Source of the DNA: Mariniblastus fucicola
GTDB taxonomy: Bacteria; Planctomycetota; Planctomycetia; Pirellulales; Pirellulaceae
DNA length: 64,000 nucleotides
Direction: 5' to 3'
Assembly: GCF_008087665.1 (NCBI RefSeq)
Contig: NZ_CP042912.1
Coordinates: forward strand, 4,030,001-4,094,000
In this document: piece after piece, positions 17,638 through 26,240 of the stretch
Position numbering within the stretch: position 1 is the first letter of the stretch
Layout: every line of letters begins with the position of its first letter
Translations under genes and position numbers: made by a program
Notes under the pieces: generated by a model
Databases searched by the model: none
The model's input: the letters and a program-made list of their open reading frames with translations, nothing else
Told to the model about the DNA's origin: nothing

Positions 17638-18924
17638 ATGGGAGATGTCGCAAAACTCAGTTGCGAAGATCACGAACTTGAGCTTCCGATTGTTGTCGGG
17701 ACCGAGGACGAAAAGGCCATCGATATCGGGGCACTGCGAAAGCAAACCGGCATGGTCACGATCGACGAAGGCTATGTTAACACCGGTGCTGTTCAGAGCA
17801 GCGTGACGTTTCTCAACGGCGAAGAAGGCGTCCTGCGGTATCGCGGTTACCCAATCGAAGACCTTGCGGCCAATTGCGATTTCGTCGAAGTCGCCTATTT
17901 GTTGATCTACGGCGAGCTTCCATCCGAGGAAGAACTGGTGAAGTTCCGCGGAAAGATTCGTCGGCACACAATGCTGCACGAGGACCTGAAGTCCTTTTAC
18001 GACGGCTTTCCTCGTGATGCTCACCCGATGGCGATTCTTTCCAGCGTCGTGAGCGCGATGTCCACTTTCTATCAGGATTCACTGGATCCGCACGACCCGG
18101 AACAGGTCGAGGTCAGCATCCATCGGCTGTTGGCAAAGCTCCCGACGATCGCAGCGTTCTCGCACAAAAAATCGATGGGCCAGCCGTTTATCTATCCGAA
18201 CAACAACGCGAGCTACTGCGAGAATTTCCTGCAGATGATGTTCTCCGTTCCATGCGAAGACTATGAAGTTGACAAGACGTTCGTCGAAGCGCTGAACATG
18301 CTGCTGATCGTTCACGCGGATCACGAGCAAAACTGCAGCACGTCGACCGTACGCATGGTCGGTTCGGCGGACTCGAACATTTTCGCCAGTATCTCTGCCG
18401 GCATTTGTGCTCTTTGGGGACCACTTCACGGTGGTGCCAACGAAGCGGTCGTCAACATGCTGACTCAAATCCAGAACGATGGTGGAGACGTCGACAAGTA
18501 TGTCGACATGGCAAAAGACAAGGACAACGGCTTCCGCCTGATGGGATTCGGTCACCGCGTTTACAAGAACTTCGACCCGCGTGCGACGCTGATCAAAACG
18601 TCTTGCGATAAACTGTTGGAGAAGCTCGACATCGACGATCCGCTGTTTGAGATTGCTCAAAAGCTGGAGAAAGTCGCACTCGAGGACGAGTATTTCGTGA
18701 AACGGAAGCTGTACCCGAACGTGGACTTCTACTCTGGAGTCATCTATCGGGCGATGGGGATTCCTGTCGAAATGTTCACCGTTTTGTTTGCGATCGGTCG
18801 TCTGCCAGGATGGATTGCTCACTGGCGTGAGATGCAACTTTCGCCGACCAGTCGAATCTGTCGTCCGCGTCAGGTCTATCAGGGATCCACGAAACGTGAG
18901 TTCGTTCCTCTGGACAAGCGATAG
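17638..18924 (+). CDS. gltA: citrate synthase
   Basis: 428 residues. It condenses oxaloacetate and acetyl-CoA to citrate, the entry step of the TCA cycle, in the cytoplasm. The catalytic triad is visible: His264 in GPLHGGANE, His306 in MGFGHRVYKNFDPR and Asp363 in YPNVDFYSG. The oxaloacetate-binding His229 is in VHADHEQNCSTSTVR. The length and an N-terminal beta domain fit the hexameric type II enzymes of Gram-negative bacteria. The start ATG follows GAAGGA by about 10 bases. A small conserved-looking gene begins 28 bases after the stop on the same strand, so the two may be co-transcribed. Confidence 0.98.
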   Translation: MGDVAKLSCEDHELELPIVVGTEDEKAIDIGALRKQTGMVTIDEGYVNTGAVQSSVTFLNGEEGVLRYRGYPIEDLAANCDFVEVAYLLIYGELPSEEELVKFRGKIRRHTMLHEDLKSFYDGFPRDAHPMAILSSVVSAMSTFYQDSLDPHDPEQVEVSIHRLLAKLPTIAAFSHKKSMGQPFIYPNNNASYCENFLQMMFSVPCEDYEVDKTFVEALNMLLIVHADHEQNCSTSTVRMVGSADSNIFASISAGICALWGPLHGGANEAVVNMLTQIQNDGGDVDKYVDMAKDKDNGFRLMGFGHRVYKNFDPRATLIKTSCDKLLEKLDIDDPLFEIAQKLEKVALEDEYFVKRKLYPNVDFYSGVIYRAMGIPVEMFTVLFAIGRLPGWIAHWREMQLSPTSRICRPRQVYQGSTKREFVPLDKR

Positions 18925-18952
18925 CCGATAGCGGGGCAAGTCTGCGAGTGCC

Positions 18953-19219
18953 ATGATCAACCAGCAGGAAAATCCGGTCGCCTGGGCGATGCTGATGTAT
19001 GATCTGGACGATGCGAACGAGCATTTGTCGGAGTTGATTGATCAGATGTCAGAGGCCGGATGCGTTGATGTTGAGGACTATCGTGTTCAACTGGCACATG
19101 TATTTGCTCATCTGAACCGAGCCTGGAATGGGCGAGACGACGCTGAATTGGATCAGCCGTCCGATCTCACGAATTCAATGCGAAACCAGTTTCCGACGGA
19201 TCTGGAGCCAATCGGATGA
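18953..19219 (+). CDS. small hypothetical protein following citrate synthase
   Basis: 88 residues, acidic and mainly helical. It begins MINQQENPVAWAMLMYDLDD and continues with LSELIDQMSEAG and VQLAHVFAHLNRAWNGRDD. No transmembrane segment or known domain is recognised. The coding look (no low complexity, a clean ATG start, 28 bases after gltA) supports a real gene, and close spacing suggests transcription with gltA. The next gene begins 16 bases after its stop. Confidence 0.65.
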   Translation: MINQQENPVAWAMLMYDLDDANEHLSELIDQMSEAGCVDVEDYRVQLAHVFAHLNRAWNGRDDAELDQPSDLTNSMRNQFPTDLEPIG

Positions 19220-19235
19220 TGGATTGTCTTTCGCG

Positions 19236-19676
19236 ATGAAGACTCCCAAATCGGTCCACTCTGATTTCGCCAATGCGATTGAAACCGGCGATGTCGCCAA
19301 GGTAGAAACTCTGCTTTCGAGCCATCCAGAATTGGTGAACCATTGCGACTGGTCTCCGCCGCCGCTGCATTGTGCCGTGCTCTGGGATCAGCCGAAAGTG
19401 GCGGAAGCCCTTTTGAATCATGGTGCCGACATTGAGATGCTCGACCCGGATCGTCAGACGACGCCGCTGCGGTACGCGATCATGTATTGCAAACCAGCGC
19501 TGATCCCCGTCCTCATCTCCCACGGTGCCAATGCAGGCACTGTCAACGGAATGTCGGCGATGCAACTGGCTTGGCACGCGGCGACAGGAGCATACGAAGA
19601 GTTCGACGATCTGCCCCGACGGGATGCATATGCTGAAATCGTGGACGCTCTGAAGAACGTTGGATTGAACGACTGA
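19236..19676 (+). CDS. ankyrin-repeat protein
   Basis: 146 residues with about three ankyrin repeats. The repeat signs are DFANAIETGDVAKVETLLSS, PLHCAVLWDQPKVAEALLNH, TPLRYAIMYCKPALIPVLIS and MSAMQLAWHAATG. Each shows the TPLHxA-type helix start and a GA(D/N) turn (HGADIEML, HGANAGTV). Ankyrin domains bind other proteins and the partner is unknown. No signal peptide is present. ATG 19236 begins the protein just before the first repeat; an earlier in-frame start at 19128 would overlap the preceding gene. Confidence 0.85.
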   Translation: MKTPKSVHSDFANAIETGDVAKVETLLSSHPELVNHCDWSPPPLHCAVLWDQPKVAEALLNHGADIEMLDPDRQTTPLRYAIMYCKPALIPVLISHGANAGTVNGMSAMQLAWHAATGAYEEFDDLPRRDAYAEIVDALKNVGLND

Positions 19677-19731
19677 TTGAGTTGCGAATTGTGGACGATT
19701 CGCAGCAGTACCGATGATTGTCGCCTGAAAA

Positions 19732-19808
19732 CTGATTCCGGCGGAAATACGAGCCCGAATCTGGCTGGCATTACAACCAACTCGCAAAATCAGTGACCCC
19801 GGAATCAG
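19732..19808. repeat. 10-base inverted repeat between convergent genes
   Basis: CTGATTCCGG at 19732-19741 is perfectly complementary to CCGGAATCAG at 19799-19808, 57 bases apart. The right arm overlaps the stop codon of the CHRD gene. It could form a long-range hairpin in the 3' end of either transcript. There is no T-run. Confidence 0.4.
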
Positions 19809-20455
19809 ACGTTGTGGGTTCGACGACGTAGCAGACAACAGGCTCCGCAAGCGGCCAGCATCACGATCGAAGATGGCTCAGGAACCGCGACGACCTGACC
19901 GCGAATCGCAATGTCTCCGCCTTGTCCAGCCGAATGAATCGCAATGTAGATCTGCCCACTGATCAGATCGTCGACAAAGTTTGAGAACAATTTCGTTGTT
20001 CCGGGATTGTTCTGGTCGAACAGCATTCCGGTGTCTGGATCGATCGCGTCGTCATCATTGAAGACTCCATCAATCGATTCGTTGGTGAAATCGACGACCA
20101 TTTCGGAATCGTCTTCACTTGGCATGCCGAAAACATTCAATACATGAGGCCCAGATGTTCCCGAAAAACCGTTGTGCAAATGAATCGCCGTAACGTCACT
20201 GAACAACGTCCGTTCAGCCGCGACGGGTTTCAGATCCAAGCCAAAAATCTGAATCGAGTAGCTCAGATTTTCCTGAGCTTCATCAAGAACAAATGTCGCC
20301 ACCGCAGAACCGGGCTCTGAGGACGACCCAACTACCTGAGACGCATCGAGGTTGGCGACGAAAATATCGGCTTTGGCAACGCCAACCGAAGCACACCAAA
20401 TCAAAGCCAAAACGGAAAACAGTCGGATGCAGCGACTCACCAAATTTCTGTTCAT
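19805..20455 (-). CDS. CHRD-domain secreted protein with PEP-CTERM sorting signal
   Basis: 216 residues. The signal peptide (RCIRLFSVLALIWCASVGVA) ends in KADIF. The central part matches the CHRD domain, a beta-rich module first known in chordin (YSIQIFGLDLK, AIHLHNGFSGTSGPHVL, GQIYIAIHSAGQGGDIAIRG). The C-terminus is a typical PEP-CTERM signal: VPEPSS, a hydrophobic helix IVMLAACGACCLL, then RRRTHNV. Such tails direct exosortase-dependent export and cell-surface anchoring; no exosortase gene is in the window. It lies 59 bases downstream of the choice-of-anchor-B gene on the same strand, probably in one transcript. Confidence 0.9.
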   Translation of the reverse strand: MNRNLVSRCIRLFSVLALIWCASVGVAKADIFVANLDASQVVGSSSEPGSAVATFVLDEAQENLSYSIQIFGLDLKPVAAERTLFSDVTAIHLHNGFSGTSGPHVLNVFGMPSEDDSEMVVDFTNESIDGVFNDDDAIDPDTGMLFDQNNPGTTKLFSNFVDDLISGQIYIAIHSAGQGGDIAIRGQVVAVPEPSSIVMLAACGACCLLRRRTHNV

Positions 20456-20514
20456 CTCAAACTCTCTTCAGCATTTACCTTGCGCTCGTGTCAACCAGTT
20501 TGCCTGCGTTTTTG

Positions 20515-22461
20515 CTACTTTCGAAACGCACGATCAGTGACGGAAGAACCCTTTCCACCCTGATTTGTCTGTTTGAACTTTGCAAATGCGAAGGGCAACG
20601 TGTTTCCATATCGAGTCCGGAATGGCAGTAAATCGAAAACGTTGACCATGCCTCCAGCATCGAAGTCCATAGAGAAATCATAGTCTGGGTCGGCTGATGT
20701 CATACCGTAGGTTTTGCGGAAGGCCAGCAAATCGAAAACGTCCAGAGTCCGGTTGCCGTCCGAGTCGCCAAAAAAACTGAAAAAGCCGTCTGCTTCCTCA
20801 TCGCCAAAAACAAAATCTTCGCTCATCGGTATCCCCTCGCGAGTCACCAAAGACGCGGTCAAAGTGAGCTGATAGTTTCCGTCTTCCAAAGCGTTTTGCG
20901 AATTGCGTACGTGAGAGTCAAAAGTGACCGTAGCGACCGTTTCGCCGTTCGCAAAACTGTCGTTGACCGTTATCGACAACGGCTCAAACGTCTCCTCCGT
21001 CGCGGTGCTACGCTGGATCAAAGAGAAGGCCCCTGCTTCAATCGTCACATCGCCTTCAAAACGCAGCGAAATTGACTCGACAGCAGAACGCTGCTCTTCG
21101 CCGGCAAGATTTACATCGACTCCCATCACGGTCGGCGCTGGAACACGCTCCACGACAAACATTCCCCCTTGGCGATCGCTGATGATAATCACGTCGTCGT
21201 CGCCATAGTCAAAGAACGGATAGACGGACCACGCACCGTTGAAATTCACGTTGTCGTTCGCCATGAACGTGTCAAAGAAACCGTACTCGGTGAGCGATGT
21301 CGGATCGGCGCTGTCGATCTGAAGAATTCGCATGCCTGACGAATAGTTCGCCTGATAGATGAAGTCGCCTTTGACATACAGATTATGATCAATCGTCTTT
21401 TCGACGCCTTCATAGAAGCCTTCGTAGCTCGGATTGTCCAAGTCTTCCACGTTCCAGATGTGAGTCTTGGTGGGAATCGGGTCCCCGTCGTCATCGGTCC
21501 CAAAATCTCCATCCGGGCCGCGAGCGTGATTGTACTCATCCAGTTCATCGTTCAGATAAAAAAACCTGTGGTCCTCGGACAGCCAGCCTTGATGCGAGTA
21601 GCTCGATTCAGGATAAGGACTTCGAGCAACCAATGAAGTGTTGGATTTGTCAGTCACGTCAACGATCGACAACGTATCTTCGTTGCAGGCAAACACGATC
21701 TCTTTCCCGAGGTAAGTTGAGTCCGGACCGCTGTAGATGACCGCTTGAGCATCGTGCGTGTAGCCGTCGCCGGAAAATGAACCGACTTCGGTGATGTTGT
21801 TCGCGTCACTGAAATCCAGAATCGTCAGTCCGCCGCGGTGGTACCGGGAATTGTTCGCAGTGTTGGCTCCGACCACGTACCCGTATCCGGTGGCTTCGTT
21901 GATCACGACATTGTGCGACCACGCGAACCCTGAGTACACGCTGGTCGCCGTGAACGATTCCGGGGAGGCCGGGTCGACGGTTAGAAGCTGAGTCAGATCC
22001 AGAGTCTGGATGCCCTGATCGTTGCCGCTGCCATCGGCAACGATGAAAGCGTGATCGTTGTAAACTTTAACGTCACGCCAAGCCCGATTTTGTCCCGCTT
22101 CGGTGGTATCCAGCTTTCCCAGAAAAAGCGGATTCAGCGGATCGGTGACTTCGACGAAAGACGTCCCGTTCGTCAAACCGATGATCGCAAACTTTCGACT
22201 CGAAGCAGAATCGGTCCACCCCCAGCAATCGTTGGCGAGAACCGAACCGCCACCTCCGATCTCCTCCAGCGTCAAATTCGAAAGCAGATCAACTCGACTG
22301 GCCGCAAACGGACCGCCTCCGCCACTGCCCCCCGGCGCGGCGTTGCCAACTGATTTGGCGTCGTTGTCGTGAGCGAAAGTCGTGTTGGCCGGAGTCAGTA
22401 CAAGACTCAAGACAAAAAGAAGGAACGTGGCACGCGCGAAACAGAATGACGACAGTTGCAT
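20515..22461 (-). CDS. choice-of-anchor B (LVIVD-type repeat) secreted protein with dockerin-like C-terminus
   Basis: 648 residues. The signal peptide is MQLSSFCFARATFLLFVLSL with cleavage near FAHDND. The large middle part (about 40-440) is a beta-propeller-like region of the choice-of-anchor-B family. Its signs are ANDCWGWTDSASSRKFAIIG, WRDVKVYNDHAFIVADGSG, WSHNVVINEATGYGYVVG, YTHDAQAVIYSGP, YSHQGWLSEDHRFFYLNDE and TIDHNLYVKGDFIYQANYSS. The C-terminal part has two calcium-type repeats like dockerin I (GDSDGNRTLDVFDLLAFRKT and MDFDAGGMVNVFDLLPFRTR). The protein is therefore exported and surface-bound by a dockerin-type module, not a PEP-CTERM tail. Function is unknown. ATG 22461 is chosen over an earlier ATG at 22527 because it begins the signal peptide. 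Confidence 0.88.
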   Translation of the reverse strand: MQLSSFCFARATFLLFVLSLVLTPANTTFAHDNDAKSVGNAAPGGSGGGGPFAASRVDLLSNLTLEEIGGGGSVLANDCWGWTDSASSRKFAIIGLTNGTSFVEVTDPLNPLFLGKLDTTEAGQNRAWRDVKVYNDHAFIVADGSGNDQGIQTLDLTQLLTVDPASPESFTATSVYSGFAWSHNVVINEATGYGYVVGANTANNSRYHRGGLTILDFSDANNITEVGSFSGDGYTHDAQAVIYSGPDSTYLGKEIVFACNEDTLSIVDVTDKSNTSLVARSPYPESSYSHQGWLSEDHRFFYLNDELDEYNHARGPDGDFGTDDDGDPIPTKTHIWNVEDLDNPSYEGFYEGVEKTIDHNLYVKGDFIYQANYSSGMRILQIDSADPTSLTEYGFFDTFMANDNVNFNGAWSVYPFFDYGDDDVIIISDRQGGMFVVERVPAPTVMGVDVNLAGEEQRSAVESISLRFEGDVTIEAGAFSLIQRSTATEETFEPLSITVNDSFANGETVATVTFDSHVRNSQNALEDGNYQLTLTASLVTREGIPMSEDFVFGDEEADGFFSFFGDSDGNRTLDVFDLLAFRKTYGMTSADPDYDFSMDFDAGGMVNVFDLLPFRTRYGNTLPFAFAKFKQTNQGGKGSSVTDRAFRK

Positions 22462-22679
22462 GGGCTTCTCGTTAAGGTAGGCCATTCCGCAAGGAACGGA
22501 ATGGAAACAGATGGCCAGAACGTCCAAAAGGAGACTGTCCTGCCATAATATCCACTATCTCGCGTTTTTCCATCCCAAACGCACGACGCCCTCGTCTAAC
22601 ATCCGCGACGACGGTCGTTTTCACCGAACATCGCACCAGATGTCGTACGGCTTTTTTAAATCAAAGCGAGTCCTTGATT

Positions 22680-24191
22680 TCAATCAAACTGCGCTTTGGA
22701 GCGCAGAATGTGGTGGTAGTGCTGTGCAAAGCGGTGGGCTTCGTCGCGGACGTATTGCAGCAGCCTGAGGCTAAAAGCGTGACGACTTAGCCGAATCGGT
22801 TCGGATTCGCCTGGCCGATAGATTTCTTCGTTCTTCTTGGCCAGCGAAAGCAAAATCGGCGGCTCGATCTCAAGAGCCTCAAACGCCGCGACAGCGCTGC
22901 TAAGCTGACCTTTGCCGCCGTCAATCAAAAGAATATCCGGGAACACATCGTTTTCATCCGACAGTCGTTTGAATCGCCGCGCGACGACTTCGTGAATGCT
23001 GCGGAAATCGTCCACGCCATCCACGCCCTTGATTTTGAATCGACGATAGCCAGGCTTGAAAGGCAGTCCGTCGATGAACTGCACCAAACTGGCAACCGTT
23101 TCGTTGCCGCCGAGATGAGCGATGTCGACGCCTTCGATCGAGCGCGGCGTTTCGGAAAGCTTGAGGACTTGCCGCAACCCCGTCAGCCCCTTCTTGGGAT
23201 CGATATGAAAGACTTCTGGCTGAACATGCGTGTCAAGTTCACCGCGGCGGTCAAGCGACTCCAGCATTTCAATTTCGTCCCGAAGCCTGGCGGCTTTTTC
23301 AAACTGCAGTTCTTTCGACGCTTCCAGCATTTCGCTTTTCATCTCGCCCAGCAGTTTTTTCTTGTTGCCCATCAGGACTTGCTGCAATCGCCGAATGTCC
23401 TTGCGATAGTCCTCTTTGGAAATGCGCAAATTACACGGCGCGGTGCATTGCTTGATGCTGGCCAACAGGCACGGACGATACCATTTCCATCGCTGATCGT
23501 TTTCATCGATGTCCAGCGAACAGGTGCGAAATTTAAAGATACGTTGCAGCACCTGGACCGCCCCGCGAAGCGAACCAGCGCTGGCGAACGGACCGTAGAG
23601 CTTCACTCCGGAAGTCATGGGCTCGCGCGTGACTTCGATGCGAGGAAAGTCTTCGTGGGTCGTGATCTGCAGATACGGAAACGTCTTGTCGTCTTTGAGA
23701 ATCTTGTTGTGCTGCGGTTGGATGTCCTTGATCAAACGTGACTCAACCAGCAACGCATCAACCTCGCTGTCGCACTCGATGAAATCTGCGTCGGCGATCA
23801 GCCTGACCCAATCCGCAGTTCGGGACTCTTCGCTGGCGGCTTTGAGAAAATAGCTACCGGCTCGCGATCGCAGATTCGTTGCCTTGCCGACGTAGATCAC
23901 AACGCCAGCGGAATCCTTCATCAGGTAGACGCCAGGCGACTGAGGAAACGTGCGGACTTTTTCCGCAGTGGCTTCGAACGGATTGAGCGAACGAGTAACG
24001 TCGCCGGCGACGGTTTGCTCAGGAACAAAATCAGCCGTTTCGTACACACTTGGCGTTTCAGAAACAGAATCGGCGGTTGCCGAATCGACGTCACCTACAG
24101 TGCTGGCGGACTTCTTTGCGGACTTGCCGGCCGTTTTTTTGGCTAACTTTTTTGTCGACGCCTTTTTCGATTTCGATTTCTTTTTCGCCAT
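22680..24191 (-). CDS. uvrC: UvrC excinuclease subunit, with lysine-rich N-terminal tail and no C-terminal HhH domain
   Basis: 503 residues, against about 600 for the usual enzyme. UvrC makes the two incisions beside a lesion bound by UvrAB in nucleotide excision repair. The order is an extra Lys/Ala/Ser-rich tail (residues 1-35, MAKKKSKSKKASTKKLAKK) and a GIY-YIG nuclease from about 82 (SPGVYLMKDSAGVVIYVGKA, then NLRSRAGSYF). Next come a cysteine-containing region (CLLASIKQCTAPCNLRIS), a UVR motif (ASKELQFEKAARLRDEIEML) and the RNase-H-like endonuclease (GVDIAHLGGNET, DILLIDGGKGQLSSAV, RDEAHRFAQHYH). It stops right there, and the bases after the TGA encode no tandem helix-hairpin-helix. panD lies 16 bases upstream in the same direction, so the pair is probably an operon. 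Confidence 0.95.
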   Translation of the reverse strand: MAKKKSKSKKASTKKLAKKTAGKSAKKSASTVGDVDSATADSVSETPSVYETADFVPEQTVAGDVTRSLNPFEATAEKVRTFPQSPGVYLMKDSAGVVIYVGKATNLRSRAGSYFLKAASEESRTADWVRLIADADFIECDSEVDALLVESRLIKDIQPQHNKILKDDKTFPYLQITTHEDFPRIEVTREPMTSGVKLYGPFASAGSLRGAVQVLQRIFKFRTCSLDIDENDQRWKWYRPCLLASIKQCTAPCNLRISKEDYRKDIRRLQQVLMGNKKKLLGEMKSEMLEASKELQFEKAARLRDEIEMLESLDRRGELDTHVQPEVFHIDPKKGLTGLRQVLKLSETPRSIEGVDIAHLGGNETVASLVQFIDGLPFKPGYRRFKIKGVDGVDDFRSIHEVVARRFKRLSDENDVFPDILLIDGGKGQLSSAVAAFEALEIEPPILLSLAKKNEEIYRPGESEPIRLSRHAFSLRLLQYVRDEAHRFAQHYHHILRSKAQFD

Positions 24192-24207
24192 GACGTCGTT
24201 TGAAAGT

Positions 24208-24594
24208 TTACCCGGGCTTGAGGTTGTCTTTTGATTTTTCGACCGAGCGAACGATCTCGTTCTTTTCGTTCACCAACACGATTTGCGCTGAATGGTTTTC
24301 GACTTCTTCTTCGTTAAACTGCCCGTAGCAGCAAATGATAACCATGTCGTCAACTTTGACGAGCCGCGCGGCGGCTCCGTTGATGCAGATCTTTCCCGAT
24401 CCGGCGACGCCTGGAATCACGTAAGTCGTCAAGCGATTGCCGTTGGTCACATTGAGAATGTCAACGACTTCGAACGGAATCATTTTGGCTTCGTTCATCA
24501 GATCGGTGTCGATCGTAATGCTGCCTTCATAGTTGAGGTCAGCCTGGGTGACGTGAGCGCGGTGGATTTTCGAACGAAGCAGTCTACGGAGCAT
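24208..24594 (-). CDS. panD: aspartate 1-decarboxylase (pyruvoyl enzyme)
   Basis: 128 residues, normal length. It makes beta-alanine from aspartate for pantothenate and coenzyme A. The proenzyme is cleaved between Gly24 and Ser25 (NYEGSITID), with Ser25 becoming the pyruvoyl group. The catalytic Arg54, Thr57 and Tyr58 are all present (NRLTTY). The conserved GSGKICINGAAARLV segment follows. The gene is 16 bases upstream of uvrC on the same strand. No other pantothenate gene is near. Confidence 0.97.
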   Translation of the reverse strand: MLRRLLRSKIHRAHVTQADLNYEGSITIDTDLMNEAKMIPFEVVDILNVTNGNRLTTYVIPGVAGSGKICINGAAARLVKVDDMVIICCYGQFNEEEVENHSAQIVLVNEKNEIVRSVEKSKDNLKPG

Positions 24595-24789
24595 TTGTGG
24601 GGCCAGTGAAAGGTCAGGTGTAATAACTCATTGTGCCAGTTTCACCGAACAAGGCAAGCCGCGCCGCTGAGATTCAACTTTCAGCCGCCAAATATCAGCC
24701 CGCCGATAGCAACGCATCGATAGAACGGCATGGGGACGCTTTCGCCGCACAAGCGGAGCCTGCCAAAGCCCATTTCATGCCCGCAGGAG

Positions 24790-26193
24790 TTAAGCGGCTT
24801 TGGCGACCGAGCCAGCGGATTCACCCGATTGCGGCGGGACGGCGGAAAAGGATTTCGGCAGGAATCGACGCAACTGTGGCCACAGCAGCAAGCCGTTCTG
24901 TTTGACGTAGCGGGCTCTGAAATAAAACTTCTCAAAACACTTCCCGTGCATCTCGGCCACTTCCGCGGACGTCAGATTTTCGTACTTCATCACCGGTTGA
25001 TAGACGCTGTACTTTGAGAAATCGTGATCTTCGATTTGGTCTTCGACTTCGTTGTAAAACTCGGTACCAGGGTAGGGCGTCACGATGTTGAAGTTTGCAT
25101 ACGTCGGATTGACCAGTCGAGCATAATTCAAAACATCCCAGATGGATTGCCGCGTGTCACCCGGGAAACCAACCATGAACCCGGCCACAGTGCGGATGCC
25201 GAGTTTCCGACAGAGCGCCACAAAATCCCGTTGCCGGTCGTCGTTGATCGCGACGCGAGAGTAACGCTTCAGCGTGGCTTCGTCGGGCGTTTCGATGCCG
25301 ATCGTAATCGCAGTCAGACCAGCGTCCTTGAGTTCGCGAAGCGTTTCCTCTCGCATCAGGTCGACGCGAGTTTCGATCGAGAACTGAATTTTGCGAGGCA
25401 GCTTTCGAATCCCTTCCGCGAGCGTTAAAGCTTTCTTTCGGTTCAAACCGAATAACGGATCACGAAACTTGAAGGACTCGAAACCGTAGCGTTCCATCCC
25501 GAAACGCATTTCTTCAACGACGGCCTCCGGATCGCGAAAGCGAGTTTTGCTTTCGATCATAATATATGGGCAGTAGTTGCACTTGAATGTGCATCCACGG
25601 CTTTGCTGGATGTAGGCCGTGGGGAATCGCCAGAAGTCATAGTTAATTCGAAATCGTTTGTACTGGAACTGCGACCAGTCCGGGTTGGGCAGCGTGTTGA
25701 GATCGCTGACGCTGCCGATGTCGATAATCGAATCGGTGGATTGCATCACGTCGTCCCAGCGAGTCAGCAGTTGCTCGGGTTCGCCTTTAAGGATCGTTAC
25801 ATTCTGCTCCAACAGCGATTCCGCGAGCGATTCGGCAAGCGCGAACGCGACCTGGCCGACGACGAAGATCCTGGCCAACGGATTGCGCGAACGCACGCTT
25901 TTGATGGTTTCGAGTTCGATGTCCAACGTGACCAGCGCCGGATTGAAGATGTAGACGTCAGCCGTTGGTGGCTGCGGTTGATCCAGTGAGTAGATCGGCG
26001 TGTGGCCCAACTGCTTGATCACGGCAATCAGGTACGCAAAATTCAGCGGAGTGGGGCGATAATCTCGCAAGTACATTTGCCGAATGATTTTTCCCCGGAT
26101 TCCGCCTGTGCCAGGATGCATCCCGACGCCCATGCCTCCAGCGAAGTCTTTTTGCGCGTTGTTGCGACGTGTATCCCAAAGGACGACGTTCAT
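24790..26193 (-). CDS. B12-binding-domain radical SAM enzyme
   Basis: 467 residues. The N-terminal half (about 1-165) has a Rossmann-like cobalamin-binding domain (LNFAYLIAVIKQLGH; DVYIFNPALVTLDIELETI). The radical SAM domain begins at about 195, and its iron-sulphur cluster is held by Cys201, Cys205 and Cys208 (RGCTFKCNYCPY). Further radical-SAM signs are SFKFRDPLFGLNRKKALTLA, FSIETRVDLM, AITIGIETPDE and VAGFMVGFPGDT. Enzymes of this type methylate unactivated carbons or build lipids, and the product is not known. It is followed 46 bases later (upstream in transcription) by a GT21-like glycosyltransferase on the same strand, which hints at a lipid or glycolipid pathway. Confidence 0.9.
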   Translation of the reverse strand: MNVVLWDTRRNNAQKDFAGGMGVGMHPGTGGIRGKIIRQMYLRDYRPTPLNFAYLIAVIKQLGHTPIYSLDQPQPPTADVYIFNPALVTLDIELETIKSVRSRNPLARIFVVGQVAFALAESLAESLLEQNVTILKGEPEQLLTRWDDVMQSTDSIIDIGSVSDLNTLPNPDWSQFQYKRFRINYDFWRFPTAYIQQSRGCTFKCNYCPYIMIESKTRFRDPEAVVEEMRFGMERYGFESFKFRDPLFGLNRKKALTLAEGIRKLPRKIQFSIETRVDLMREETLRELKDAGLTAITIGIETPDEATLKRYSRVAINDDRQRDFVALCRKLGIRTVAGFMVGFPGDTRQSIWDVLNYARLVNPTYANFNIVTPYPGTEFYNEVEDQIEDHDFSKYSVYQPVMKYENLTSAEVAEMHGKCFEKFYFRARYVKQNGLLLWPQLRRFLPKSFSAVPPQSGESAGSVAKAA

Positions 26194-26240
26194 AGTGATT
26201 CCGTGTAACTTGTAGGTGCGACTGAGTCTGGATTGAGGTC

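Noticed and set aside
18079-18960. 293-codon minus-strand open frame opposite citrate synthase
   Set aside because: Antisense to a textbook gltA with catalytic residues; no similarity pattern of its own.
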